From Bacteroidales bacterium (lineage in GTDB: Bacteria > Bacteroidota > Bacteroidia > Bacteroidales > Lentimicrobiaceae): 64,000 nt of DNA. The notes below the pieces were generated by a model. It had not been told where the DNA came from. It ran no database searches and saw only the letters and a program-made list of their open reading frames with translations. This document shows, piece by piece, positions 33,957 through 43,561 of this stretch. The stretch is from contig JAEUTG010000020.1 of NCBI GenBank assembly GCA_016788045.1, forward strand, positions 124,001 through 188,000, read 5' to 3'. Made by a program: the position numbers and the translations under genes. The first letter of the stretch is position 1. Every line of letters begins with the position of its first letter.

Positions 33957-35195
33957 TTACCGGTTTTCTGTTTTCTGTTGAATGGATTTCGCAACCAGGT
34001 AAGCAGTTGAAAATGCTGCCTGAATGTTGTAGCCACCGGTATCTCCGTCTACATCGAGTACTTCACCCGCAAAATAAAGGCCAGGGACAAGTTTAGATTC
34101 CATGGTCTGCGGTGAAACTTCTCCAAGATCAACCCCTCCGGCTGTCGCCATGGCGGTTTTAAAGCCTCCGGTTTTCTCAACTTCAAAAGCGCATTCACAC
34201 AAGCATGCAACCAGCGCGTTACGGCTTTGTTTATTCACTGCAGCCATAGGCATACCGGGTTCAACGCCGGCTATCTGCAACAACCGCCTGAGAAGGTTTC
34301 TGGGGATATTGAATGGCCTCAGCCAGGCCTGAATTGTTGTTTTTCCCGATGATACTGCTTCTTTTATAAACCGTTCATTAAACTGAGCGCTGTGCTCGTT
34401 CACGAAATTCAGTTTAAGTACATCCCCCGCTTCAATGTATCTGGAGAAGTCAATAATACCCGGACCTGAAAGTCCGCTGAGGGTAAATACGATGTCGCCC
34501 CGGTGCGTGGCTGTTTTCTTTCCGTTCTGATAGAGTTGAACTTCCATATCGCTTAACGAAATGCCGGAGAGGTCGGCCAACCTGTAATCTTTCACTGTAA
34601 CAGGGGTCAGGGCAGGTTTCGGGTTTACTATATGGTGACCAAGCATCTCAGCAAAACGGTATCCGTCGCCGCTTGAACCTGTTGAGGGATACGACAATCC
34701 ACCGGTGGCAATAACGAGGTTACCGGAACGAAAGACCGATGAATCCGTGGAGACAAAAAAACAACCTTCGTGGTATTCAACCCGTGTAACCGGTTTGCCT
34801 GACAGCAGCGTTACTTCGTTTTCACGGCACTTTCTGAGCAGGATATCCAGCACATCGGATGATTTCAGGCTGGAAGGGAAGATTTTCCCGTTTTTATCTT
34901 CCACTGTGTGCAGGCCTTCCTGCTGAAAGTAGCGGATGAGGTCAGCATTGGTGAATTCATACAAAGCCTTTTTGAGAAAGCGGTGGTTGTTTCCATAGTG
35001 CTTCAGAAACTCAGCAGGCTGCCCCCGGTGGGTGAAATTGCATTGTCCTGATCCTGAGATCAGTAGTTTGAGGCCAAAGCGTTCCTTTTTCTCAATCAAC
35101 AGGGTACTGCCATGACTCATCCGGGATGCCGCAAACAATCCGGCCGGGCCCCCGCCGATAACAATGGTTTGATATGATTTGTCTGAAACCGTCAT
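33957..35195 (-). CDS. NAD(P)/FAD-dependent oxidoreductase, HI0933/YhiN family
   Basis: A 412-residue flavoprotein with an N-terminal Rossmann FAD motif (IVIGGGPAGLFAASRM), the HI0933 motif KLLISGSGQCNFTHRG, GLSYPSTGSSGDGYRFAEMLGH and the C-terminal FAD loop LYFAGEVLDVDGDTGGYN. The family includes E. coli YhiN; its physiological substrate is unknown. Convergent with the preceding gene, and 321 bases from the divergent kinase gene. Confidence 0.9.
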   Translation of the reverse strand: MTVSDKSYQTIVIGGGPAGLFAASRMSHGSTLLIEKKERFGLKLLISGSGQCNFTHRGQPAEFLKHYGNNHRFLKKALYEFTNADLIRYFQQEGLHTVEDKNGKIFPSSLKSSDVLDILLRKCRENEVTLLSGKPVTRVEYHEGCFFVSTDSSVFRSGNLVIATGGLSYPSTGSSGDGYRFAEMLGHHIVNPKPALTPVTVKDYRLADLSGISLSDMEVQLYQNGKKTATHRGDIVFTLSGLSGPGIIDFSRYIEAGDVLKLNFVNEHSAQFNERFIKEAVSSGKTTIQAWLRPFNIPRNLLRRLLQIAGVEPGMPMAAVNKQSRNALVACLCECAFEVEKTGGFKTAMATAGGVDLGEVSPQTMESKLVPGLYFAGEVLDVDGDTGGYNIQAAFSTAYLVAKSIQQKTENR

Positions 35196-35516
35196 GAATC
35201 TGCAAAATTATCAGAATATCCGTCTGTTTGTGCGCGGCCTGCTGAGGTGTTCTGCACCTGACAGGGGTTCATAGCCGGAGTCTCCCGGATCTGCTCCGCA
35301 CCACTCAAACATGAAATGGTGTTTCTGTCATGCTTTGTCTAGTCTTTCAGGATTTTTCACTCTGCTTTTTTTATGTTTTTTTTATTATACCGGTTACATT
35401 TTACACTTTCAAACATATTCTTTAACAGGAATTTAATAAAAGTTTGGAAAGTTCTCATACGTGAAGGTACAACCCCGATTTTTATTCCTTATCTTTATCA
35501 CTCCAAGCCATTCCTT
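35196..35516. other. Regulatory spacer between divergent flavoprotein and kinase genes
   Basis: Very AT-rich toward the right. TATCTTTA (35490-35497) is a one-base-off -7 element 20 bases before the kinase ATG. No other gene is supported. Confidence 0.4.
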
Positions 35517-38500
35517 ATGAAGAAAAACGAAGACGATAAGCTCAGGGAGCTGAAGGATAAGGCAGCTTTAATAACAGGAGCAACAGGTAAAGACACTGAT
35601 GCGGATGTTATCAGTACACAGCAGGAATTAATCAATGATTTATTAGAATATATTGATGTTGCGATCTCCGGAAATTCTGCGGGGCAGCAGGAGAAGGAGT
35701 TCAACGGGCTCAGCAGGTTTTCTGTGGATGGGGTTTATTCAGATGAAATTCTTGGTTCACTCAGCGAAGCTTTTATAATCTACAGGTATCCGGGCTTTGA
35801 GATTGATTTTGTGTCACCCTTGTTGTTTAAAATGCTGGAGGGAGAGACATCCGTACAACCTGCCCGGGCTTTGTTTCTTAAAGATCTCTGTATTGCTGAG
35901 GATCAGCCGGTGGTTGAGGCATTCTTAAGGCAGTTTTCTGAGGCAAAGGCTGCTTCTGCTGAGATCAGGCTGACCCGGAACGGTAAAATCCGCTGGATTC
36001 ACTGTTCGGTAAGTCCTGTAAATGGTCATGATGGCAGCGTTACTCAACTGAACATGCTTTTATCTGATGTTACCGATCGGAAAAGTTTTCAGGATTATTC
36101 GGTCAGGATCAATGAAGTATTGCTGGGACTCGGACCTGATTTTCAGGAAAACATCAACAAGCTTACTGCTTTGTTCGGTGAGTTGTTCGGGGCCACCTGT
36201 GCGCTGTACAACCGGCTTGACGAAGGATTGCTTTGTTCCCTGGGGCAATGGCAGACACCACCGGGATACAACCCGGCAGATAAGCCTGAAGGACACATCT
36301 GTTATGACGTTATCAGGGGAAATAAGAACGAAATTCTGTTGATCCGCGACCTCGACAAGACCGCTTATGCAGAGACAGATCCCAACGTCAGGCCTTATAT
36401 GCTGAAGACTTACATCGGTCAGCCGGTGTATTGCGGCGGTGAAGCGGTTGGTTCACTTTGTGCAGTCTTTCAGTCAGATTTTAACCCTGGCGAAGAGCAC
36501 AAGAATCTCATCAATATTATTGCAACAGCCATCAGCACTGAGGAATCCCGTAACAAGGCTTTCAGGCAAACCAGGGAAGCTGAGGAGCGGATTCAGGTGC
36601 TGATCAATGCCACACCGGATATTATCTGTTTTAAAGACCATGAAGGAAGATGGATGCTGGCAAATGACAGCATTCTGAAGTTGTATTGCCTCGGTCATGT
36701 GGATTACAGGGGACTAACCGAGTTTGAGCTGGCAGAGTTTACGGCTGACATTTACAAAGATGCTTTCAGAAACTGCGGTGTCTCGGATGAAATTGCCTGG
36801 GAGGCCGGGAAGCTATCCAGAACAGAGGAAACGATTCCGGATATTTATGGTGTGAATCATGTTTTTGATGTGATCAAGGTTCCGATTTTCAGGGAAGATG
36901 GTTCACGGAAAGGGCTGGTTGTATTCGGACGCGATATCACGCAGAGATCTGCCGGGGAAAAGCATACGAAGTTTCTGAATGAAAGTGCGCTGGAGTTTCT
37001 CGAACTCGACGACGAAGTCAACATTTATGAGTTTATTGGTGAAAAGATACACAAACTTGCCGGCAGGAGTTTGGTAATGGTAACCTCATTCAATGAGGAA
37101 AATCAGGTAGCGACCTTACAGGCAGTTTACGGGCTTGGGAAGGTAGCTGAAAAAGTACTTGGCTTGCTGGGCCGGCATCCGGTTGGCATGTCAACCCCGC
37201 TGACCTCTGAGCGAAAGCAGGATGTTCTTTATCAGAAGCTTACACCACGTAATGATCTGTTTGAGTTATTGGCCGGAGCGGTTAGCAAACCATTGTGCAG
37301 GATACTTGAAACGATCCTTGATATCGGAGATATCCTCGAAATGGGTTTTGCCCGTCGTGAATACCTGCTGGGAGATGTAACCATCATCACTCCACGCAAC
37401 AATAGTCTCAGCAACGTAGAAGTAATTGAGGCATTTATCAAGCTGGCCGCAGTGGCACTTCACCGCAGGCAGGCCTCTGAGGATCTGCGTGCCAGCGAGG
37501 AGAGCTACAGGGGACTGTTCAACAGCATTTCCAGTGCCGTTTACATCATTGACCGTGAGGGCAGATTTATCGATGTTAACCAGGGGGCCCTGGATATGTA
37601 CGGGTACCCGAAAGAACGGTTTATCGGCGAAACCCCGGAGTTTCTCTCTGCCCCCGGTAAAAATGATGCCATTGACAATCAGGAGATTATCCGCCGGACA
37701 TTTGAGGGTAATCACCAGACAATTGAATTCTGGGGTATCAGGCACAATGGTGAGGTATTCCCAAAGGAAATACGTTTCTACCCTGGAAATTATTTCGGAA
37801 GAGAAGCTGTAGTAGCCATTGCCAACGACATCACTGAACAGTACAGTATGATCAGTCAGATTGTATCGGCTAAAGAAGTAGCCGAAAACAATCTGCTGAA
37901 GATCAACAGCATCATCAGTGCCTTCCCGGATTCAATTTTCATTTTTGACAGACAGTCCAGGCTGATTGAATCATATTCAAACCAACCCGATGAAATACTG
38001 GAAAGTTATTTCAGTAACCTGAGCAAAGCTTCCGGAACAGATGGGATAACAAACGGCCTTGCCGGAATAGTCGGAATGAATACTGCCCTAGTTCTTGATT
38101 CGGGGAAACTGCAGAAATTTGAGTTCTCTCTGCCTGAAGGGGGGAACCGCGTTTTTTATGAGTTTACTATGGTGAAACGCTCTCACGATCAGGTTCTTGT
38201 GGTTGCCAGGAATACAACGGAGCGCATGGAATTGCTTGAGGCACTCACCAATGCCAAAGAAAAGGCCGAAGAAAGTGACCGTCTGAAGACCTCCTTCCTG
38301 CACAACATTTCACATGAGATCAGAACCCCGATGAACGGGATTGTTGGTTTTACCAACCTGCTCACCCAACCGGGAGTCAAGGAATCAGACAAAGCTGAAT
38401 ACAGCTCGATCATCAACAGTTGCAGCAACCAGTTGCTTTCCATCATTACCGATATTGTGAGCATTGCAACACTGGAAGCAGGTCAGGAAAAAGTCCGTGA

Positions 38501-39383
38501 TTCGAAAACAAACATCAACGAATTGATGCAAATCGTATTTCTGCAGCTTAATTCAAAGGCTGTAGAAAAGAACCTCAGCCTTAGTTTTTCCTGCGGTCTG
38601 GCCAGCTATGAATCGGAGGTGACAACCGATGAAACCAAGTTAAACCAGATTGTTTCCAATCTGGTAAACAATGCCATTAAATTCACCAGCAAAGGGTCGG
38701 TCTCTTTTGGTTATAGCCTTGAAAATGACTTTTTGAAATTCTGGGTTGAGGATACTGGTGCAGGGATACCTGCAGAGATGACAGAAATAATTTTTGAACG
38801 GTTCAGGCAACTGAACAGCAAAACCTCAGGGACATCCGGAGGAACCGGCTTAGGACTTTCTATCTCAAAATCTTATGTCGAGCTTCTGGGCGGAAAGATC
38901 TGGGTTGAAAGTGAGCCCGGTTCGGGATCGAAATTCTTTTTTACCATTCCTTACAGACCGTTGTTTGTCCAATCAGCCGGTTTATCAGTTGAAAAGCCGG
39001 AAGATCCGGAAAGTCTTTTAGCCGGAAGTATTGTCCTGATTGCTGAGGATGAGTATTTTAATTACAGGCTTCTGATAAAGATGCTACAGAATTTTGGTCT
39101 GGAGTTTATCTATACAGACAATGGCATGGATGCTGTAAAAATCTGTGCTGAGAACAAGAATATTGACCTGGTGCTGATGGATATGAAAATGCCTGGTATG
39201 GATGGTTTTGAGGCAACACGGAAAATCAGGGAAACAAACAAGGAAGTGATCATCATTGCACAAACCGCCCTGGCGTTGGCTGGTGACCGTGAAAAAGCCC
39301 TTGAAGCCGGGTGCAATGACTACATTTCCAAGCCTGTGCAGAAAGAAGAGCTTCTGAAAAAGCTAATCAGATACCTGGCGTAG
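35517..39383 (+). CDS. Soluble multi-PAS/GAF hybrid histidine kinase
   Basis: A 1288-residue protein without transmembrane helices. Order: an N-terminal PAS (about 70-185), GAF (about 200-345, LVIRGNKNEILL-type region), PAS (about 360-475), second GAF-like region (about 485-650), PAS (about 660-775, YRGLFNSISSAVYIIDREG), further PAS-like region (about 795-900), HisKA with FLHNISHEIRTPMNG (His near 933), HATPase_c (NQIVSNLVNNAIKF and GTGLGLSISKSY) and a C-terminal receiver with LVLMDMKMPGMDG (Asp near 1221). It senses a cytoplasmic signal, perhaps redox or small molecules. Start at 35517 (MKKNEDDKLREL); the upstream frame to 35373 is unlikely. It lies 113 bases before a sigma-54 activator. Confidence 0.92.
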   Translation: MKKNEDDKLRELKDKAALITGATGKDTDADVISTQQELINDLLEYIDVAISGNSAGQQEKEFNGLSRFSVDGVYSDEILGSLSEAFIIYRYPGFEIDFVSPLLFKMLEGETSVQPARALFLKDLCIAEDQPVVEAFLRQFSEAKAASAEIRLTRNGKIRWIHCSVSPVNGHDGSVTQLNMLLSDVTDRKSFQDYSVRINEVLLGLGPDFQENINKLTALFGELFGATCALYNRLDEGLLCSLGQWQTPPGYNPADKPEGHICYDVIRGNKNEILLIRDLDKTAYAETDPNVRPYMLKTYIGQPVYCGGEAVGSLCAVFQSDFNPGEEHKNLINIIATAISTEESRNKAFRQTREAEERIQVLINATPDIICFKDHEGRWMLANDSILKLYCLGHVDYRGLTEFELAEFTADIYKDAFRNCGVSDEIAWEAGKLSRTEETIPDIYGVNHVFDVIKVPIFREDGSRKGLVVFGRDITQRSAGEKHTKFLNESALEFLELDDEVNIYEFIGEKIHKLAGRSLVMVTSFNEENQVATLQAVYGLGKVAEKVLGLLGRHPVGMSTPLTSERKQDVLYQKLTPRNDLFELLAGAVSKPLCRILETILDIGDILEMGFARREYLLGDVTIITPRNNSLSNVEVIEAFIKLAAVALHRRQASEDLRASEESYRGLFNSISSAVYIIDREGRFIDVNQGALDMYGYPKERFIGETPEFLSAPGKNDAIDNQEIIRRTFEGNHQTIEFWGIRHNGEVFPKEIRFYPGNYFGREAVVAIANDITEQYSMISQIVSAKEVAENNLLKINSIISAFPDSIFIFDRQSRLIESYSNQPDEILESYFSNLSKASGTDGITNGLAGIVGMNTALVLDSGKLQKFEFSLPEGGNRVFYEFTMVKRSHDQVLVVARNTTERMELLEALTNAKEKAEESDRLKTSFLHNISHEIRTPMNGIVGFTNLLTQPGVKESDKAEYSSIINSCSNQLLSIITDIVSIATLEAGQEKVRDSKTNINELMQIVFLQLNSKAVEKNLSLSFSCGLASYESEVTTDETKLNQIVSNLVNNAIKFTSKGSVSFGYSLENDFLKFWVEDTGAGIPAEMTEIIFERFRQLNSKTSGTSGGTGLGLSISKSYVELLGGKIWVESEPGSGSKFFFTIPYRPLFVQSAGLSVEKPEDPESLLAGSIVLIAEDEYFNYRLLIKMLQNFGLEFIYTDNGMDAVKICAENKNIDLVLMDMKMPGMDGFEATRKIRETNKEVIIIAQTALALAGDREKALEAGCNDYISKPVQKEELLKKLIRYLA

Positions 39384-39460
39384 CCCTGAAAAGTTAAACC
39401 TATTTGCTTTAACCATCGGGTAAAAAGTTCGTTATTGATGCGAGTGTAAGGATAACTTCT

Positions 39461-39468
39461 TATTTTTG
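39461..39468 (+). promoter_or_regulatory. Candidate -7 element of the sigma-54 activator gene
   Basis: TATTTTTG fits TAnnTTTG, 28 bases before the ATG at 39497. A TTG at 39435-39437 is a possible -33, at 23 bases spacing. The gene may also be read from the kinase transcript. Confidence 0.4.
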
Positions 39469-39496
39469 CCTGAAGCCCTCAGCAAAGCGTGAATTC

Positions 39497-40870
39497 ATGA
39501 GTAAAGTTTTAATAGTTGATGACGATGTAACCTTTTGCCTGATGCTTGAAACCTTTCTGACTAAAAAGGGTTTTGACGTTCAGCAGTCATTTTCATACAA
39601 CGATGCTTTAAAAAAAATAAAATCCTTTCAGCCGGAAATAGTCCTGACCGATCTGAGGCTTCCGGATCATGATGGAATTGATATTCTGCATTTTGTGTTG
39701 CATGAGGCTACAGGTGTGCCGGTTGTATTGATGACCGGTTATGCCGATATCCGCACGGCAGTGCAGGCCATGAAGCTTGGAGCTTTTGATTATGTGGCCA
39801 AACCGGTGAATCCCGATGAAATTATTCTGACCATCAACCGGGCTCTCTCCCTGAAGTCATCCGGCGGTGACCACTTGCAGACCGGGGGCTCAGAAACGCT
39901 GTTTATAGAAGGGGTGAGTGCTACGGCGCAGAAGATCAGTGAGTACATCAAACTGGTGGCCCCTACGGGTATGTCGGTGCTGATCCTTGGGGAAAGCGGC
40001 ACCGGAAAAGAATTTGTTGCCCGCAGAATCCATGAAGAGAGTGTCAGGAGCGACAAACCTTTCATTGCCATTGATTGCGGAGCACTTCCGCGCGACCTTG
40101 CTGCCAGTGAATTCTTCGGCCACCTGAAGGGTTCGTTTACCGGTGCTTTTACCGACAAACAGGGACAGTTTGAAGCAGCCAACACCGGAACCATCTTTCT
40201 AGATGAAATCGGTAACCTGAGTTATGACATTCAGGTCCAGCTTTTACGGGTTATTCAGGAGCGAAAAGTCAGAAGAATCGGTTCTACCAATGAAATACCG
40301 GTTGATGTCCGTATCATCACCGCTACAAACGATGATTTGCGGAAAGCTGTAGCTGCCGGCGAATTCAGGGAAGATCTGTTTCATCGCATCAACGAATTTG
40401 CCATCACGGTACTGCCCTTGCGGGAAAGACCAGCAGACCTGAAGATTTTTACTGCTCATTTTCTTCAGATAGCCAACCGCGAACTCGGAAAAAATGTTGA
40501 AGGCTTCAGCCCTGAAGTAATGGATATTTTTACCCGATATTCGTGGCCCGGAAACTTCAGGGAGCTTAAAAACATCATCAAAAGAGCCGTATTGCTGTCG
40601 AATACCAGTATGGTTGAGGCGTATACCCTACCTGAAGAGCTGGTATATGAAGCATCCAACGCAGCAGCTCTGCCGCCGGATTATGCGCACGACGAAAGCG
40701 ATGAATCGGAATTAAACCTAAAAGTAGCCGCTCACCGGAGCGAAAGGGAACTGATTGTCAATACCCTTGAGAAAGTAAAGTTTAATAAATCAAAAGCTGC
40801 CAGGCTGCTGAATGTTGACCGCAAAACACTCTACAACAAAATGAAGCAATACGGTATCCCGCTTCAATAA
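39497..40870 (+). CDS. Sigma-54-dependent NtrC-family response regulator
   Basis: A 457-residue transcription activator. Receiver domain (phospho-Asp 52 in IVLTDLRLPDHDG), AAA+ domain with Walker A GESGTGKEFVAR near 165, the sigma-54 contact loop GSFTGA (variant of GAFTGA) near 212, Walker B-type TIFLDEIGNLS, and the R-finger region; C-terminal Fis-type HTH (KFNKSKAARLLNVDRKTLYNKM). It activates RpoN promoters when phosphorylated by a partner kinase, most likely the hybrid kinase encoded upstream or the one downstream. Its last seven bases overlap those of the convergent kinase gene. Confidence 0.93.
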   Translation: MSKVLIVDDDVTFCLMLETFLTKKGFDVQQSFSYNDALKKIKSFQPEIVLTDLRLPDHDGIDILHFVLHEATGVPVVLMTGYADIRTAVQAMKLGAFDYVAKPVNPDEIILTINRALSLKSSGGDHLQTGGSETLFIEGVSATAQKISEYIKLVAPTGMSVLILGESGTGKEFVARRIHEESVRSDKPFIAIDCGALPRDLAASEFFGHLKGSFTGAFTDKQGQFEAANTGTIFLDEIGNLSYDIQVQLLRVIQERKVRRIGSTNEIPVDVRIITATNDDLRKAVAAGEFREDLFHRINEFAITVLPLRERPADLKIFTAHFLQIANRELGKNVEGFSPEVMDIFTRYSWPGNFRELKNIIKRAVLLSNTSMVEAYTLPEELVYEASNAAALPPDYAHDESDESELNLKVAAHRSERELIVNTLEKVKFNKSKAARLLNVDRKTLYNKMKQYGIPLQ

Positions 40871-43404
40871 TCCGTTACCTGATTTCTGAGTTCCGTTTCC
40901 AGAGCCTTGAGGCTTTTTGTCAGAGTCTGCATGATGGTGGTAAGCTCATCCGGATCAAGCGAATTCCCATGGCGTAATGATTCCAGTTTCTGTAACAAGC
41001 CGGCTACATCTGCTGCGCCCAGATTTCTGATGTTGGGCAGCATGCGGTGGGCCAGCAGGGCGAGCAGCTGCAGGTCTCCGCTGAGGGCAGCAGTATTCAT
41101 TTCTTTAGCCGTGGCGCCGAGATTGTCGGCCAGAGAATGAAGAATTCTGTTGAGGGCTGCATTGTCGTTTCCCGAAAATTTCCGGAATGGCTCAAGGTTG
41201 ATGTTCATCGTGGCGCCTTTAATATCGTTTGAATCGGGAGCCGGAACAATCACTGCAGCATTCAGCATTTTAGCCAGTGTCCCGACCAGCTGGTGAACCC
41301 TGAAGGGCTTGATCAGCACACTCCGGATTCCTGTCCGGTGATACGATTCGATTTCGTCACGGGTCGCATGGGCTGTCAGGCCCAATACCGGAGGTACTTC
41401 AATGACAGCTGTTTCAGCGTGACGGGTTATCCGTCCGGCCAGTTCCGGCCCGCTTAGGTTGGGCATTTGTATGTCGGTGATTATCAGATTGAAAGAGCTA
41501 AAATCCTTCTGAATCAGATTCCATGCCTCCAGTCCGTCGGCTGCTACCACCAGTTCAGCCCCTGCTGACCTGAGCAATTCAGAGATTAAGATACGGGTTG
41601 GTTCATCATCTTCAGCCAGCAGTATCTTAAATCCCCGGAGGTCGATGGTTGATCCTGACATTTCCTGCATATGCTCCGGTACAGGGCCATTGTATTGTTC
41701 AACCAGAATACTCACGGTAACCCGGGTTCCCTTACCGGGCGTACTTTCAAGTTCTATCTCACCATTCATGAGGCTTACCAGCTTGCGGCATATCGCCAGT
41801 CCAAGACCTGATCCGCCATATTTGCGTGTGATGCTTTCATCAACCTGGGTAAATTCACCAAAGATCTCTTTCTGTTTTTCAGGAGGGATGCCAATGCCGG
41901 TGTCGCTCACAACAAAGCCTAGTTTTACTTTATCGTCTGTTTTTTGGCTGCTCACAACCAGACTGATGCTGCCGCTTTCGGTAAATTTAATGCTGTTGTT
42001 GAGTAGATTGTAGACTATTTGTCTGATCCTCAGTGGGTCGCCTGATACAGTCAGATCTTCCGGAATTTCGGAACGATAATTCATCTGCAGGCCTTTTAAA
42101 TCAGCTTTGTGCCTGAGGGTCTCAAAAGCATGCTGAAACATTTCTGAGGGAATAAACCCAATGCTGTCGAGGTTGAGCTTTCCACTCTCAATGCGTGAAT
42201 AGTCGAGGAGGTCGTCAACCAGCCCCAGCAGATGTTCTGAAGATGAATTGATATATTTCAGGTAGGCTGCCTGCTCCTTTGTGAGCCGGGTTGTGGAGAG
42301 TCTTTCGGTAAACCCGATGATGCTTGTGATGGGCGTTCTGATCTCATGGCTCATGTTGGCCAGAAATAACTCTTTGACCTTCAGGAGCTTTTCTGCCAGA
42401 TGTCGTGCTGTTTCGAGCTGGCGGCGGTAGAAATTGCTTCGGGCCAGGTCTTTCCATATCAGTATTACAAAAACAAGCATGGTAAACAGACCTACCGCTG
42501 CAAGCACCAGGGCTGTGTACCAGAGCCGCCTGAATACCTCACGGCCATGACTGCTTTCTTCAACGGCCCTGTTGATCTCCTCTTTTTCAAACAGGATAAA
42601 AACATTTCTGATTTCATCCATGATGACCTGATCAGTCCTGAGCAGGAGCAGGTCACGGTCAATAATTCTCTGTTTGTAGATTCTTTCCTGTTCGCTCATC
42701 TGGTGTAACTGCGACTTCACCATTTCAATGGTTGTGTCACCCGCCGAAGTGAGGGCATTGAGCGTATCTCTCAGCAGATTGATCTGAGGGAGTGAGCCCT
42801 GAACGGTATCTTTCCTTGTTTTTCTGCCAGAAAAATTGTCCCAGATTTTTTTGAAGAAACCCTGTTTTGATTCTTCTCCATTATTTTCCTGCGATGGTTG
42901 ACGGCTGATGCTGGTTTTTTCCTGCGCTCTTCTGGCTGTGGCTGAATCAGCCCTGCTGAGTTTTTTACCAGTAAGATTCATGGCAAGGGTATCATCGGCC
43001 CTTCTTATCCTGAAAAAGTTCTCCATGGTAATTCTCTTCAGCTTCAGCAGACTATCGACAGAGAGCATTCTGCGGTATTGCTCCGGTTGGCTGGTGCTGA
43101 AATATTTGAGTGAGTCAGCCAGTTGCTGAATGTCCTTGTCGAGTTTACGGTAACGGTAGAGGTAACGTTTTTCACCGGTGTTGATGTAGGCACGGGCCTG
43201 ACCATTTGCCTCGAGGAGCTCTGAAAGCATATTGCTCACCAGGGTAAGCTTGATCACAGAGTCTGAAACGCCCGATTCGGGGGGCGACAGCTGCCGGGCC
43301 AGCTGAATAACTGCCAGAATGGCTATCAGTGCCAGCACAAGCAACAAAAAGAACCCTGAAAGCACTTTACCTTTAACGCCTTCTGTCTGACCGGTTTTCT
43401 TCAT
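40864..43404 (-). CDS. Membrane hybrid histidine kinase with receiver and HPt
   Basis: An 846-residue sensor. TM1 (VLSGFFLLLVLALIAILAVI, about 16-36), a periplasmic helical region of ~230 residues with Lys/Arg-rich and Gln-rich stretches, TM2 (WYTALVLAAVGLFTMLVFVI, near 285-305), HisKA (FLANMSHEIRTPITS, His near 352), HATPase_c (IRQIVYNLLNNSIKF and GSGLGLAICRKL), receiver (LIITDIQMPNLSG, Asp near 644) and a C-terminal HPt domain (LLALLAHRMLPN, His near 785). A complete phosphorelay in one chain. Start at 43404 (MKKTGQTEGVKGKV) avoids a long upstream extension with no homology. Convergent with the sigma-54 activator, a natural partner. Confidence 0.92.
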   Translation of the reverse strand: MKKTGQTEGVKGKVLSGFFLLLVLALIAILAVIQLARQLSPPESGVSDSVIKLTLVSNMLSELLEANGQARAYINTGEKRYLYRYRKLDKDIQQLADSLKYFSTSQPEQYRRMLSVDSLLKLKRITMENFFRIRRADDTLAMNLTGKKLSRADSATARRAQEKTSISRQPSQENNGEESKQGFFKKIWDNFSGRKTRKDTVQGSLPQINLLRDTLNALTSAGDTTIEMVKSQLHQMSEQERIYKQRIIDRDLLLLRTDQVIMDEIRNVFILFEKEEINRAVEESSHGREVFRRLWYTALVLAAVGLFTMLVFVILIWKDLARSNFYRRQLETARHLAEKLLKVKELFLANMSHEIRTPITSIIGFTERLSTTRLTKEQAAYLKYINSSSEHLLGLVDDLLDYSRIESGKLNLDSIGFIPSEMFQHAFETLRHKADLKGLQMNYRSEIPEDLTVSGDPLRIRQIVYNLLNNSIKFTESGSISLVVSSQKTDDKVKLGFVVSDTGIGIPPEKQKEIFGEFTQVDESITRKYGGSGLGLAICRKLVSLMNGEIELESTPGKGTRVTVSILVEQYNGPVPEHMQEMSGSTIDLRGFKILLAEDDEPTRILISELLRSAGAELVVAADGLEAWNLIQKDFSSFNLIITDIQMPNLSGPELAGRITRHAETAVIEVPPVLGLTAHATRDEIESYHRTGIRSVLIKPFRVHQLVGTLAKMLNAAVIVPAPDSNDIKGATMNINLEPFRKFSGNDNAALNRILHSLADNLGATAKEMNTAALSGDLQLLALLAHRMLPNIRNLGAADVAGLLQKLESLRHGNSLDPDELTTIMQTLTKSLKALETELRNQVTDY

Positions 43405-43495
43405 GGAGTGCAAAGGTAAGACCAAATAATACACAATCCCCGGCATTTTTTTTGGCTGTTGTCTGATTTCCCGGGTCAGACTGGTCTTAACTGAA

Positions 43496-43526
43496 ATAAA
43501 AAACCCCGGCCATAAATGACCGGAGT
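43496..43526 (-). terminator. Terminator of the coiled-coil lipoprotein gene
   Basis: On the minus strand CTCCGGTCAT and ATGGCCGGGG pair across a two-base gap (43504-43525) and are followed by TTTTTTATTT. Confidence 0.75.
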
Positions 43527-43561
43527 TCCATTGCAACAAAAGGAGGGGTTAAGCTTTAAAA

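Noticed and set aside
40861..40872. Frameshift or fusion between the sigma-54 activator and membrane kinase
   Set aside because: The genes are convergent; the seven-base overlap is of two stop regions, and both proteins have normal C termini.
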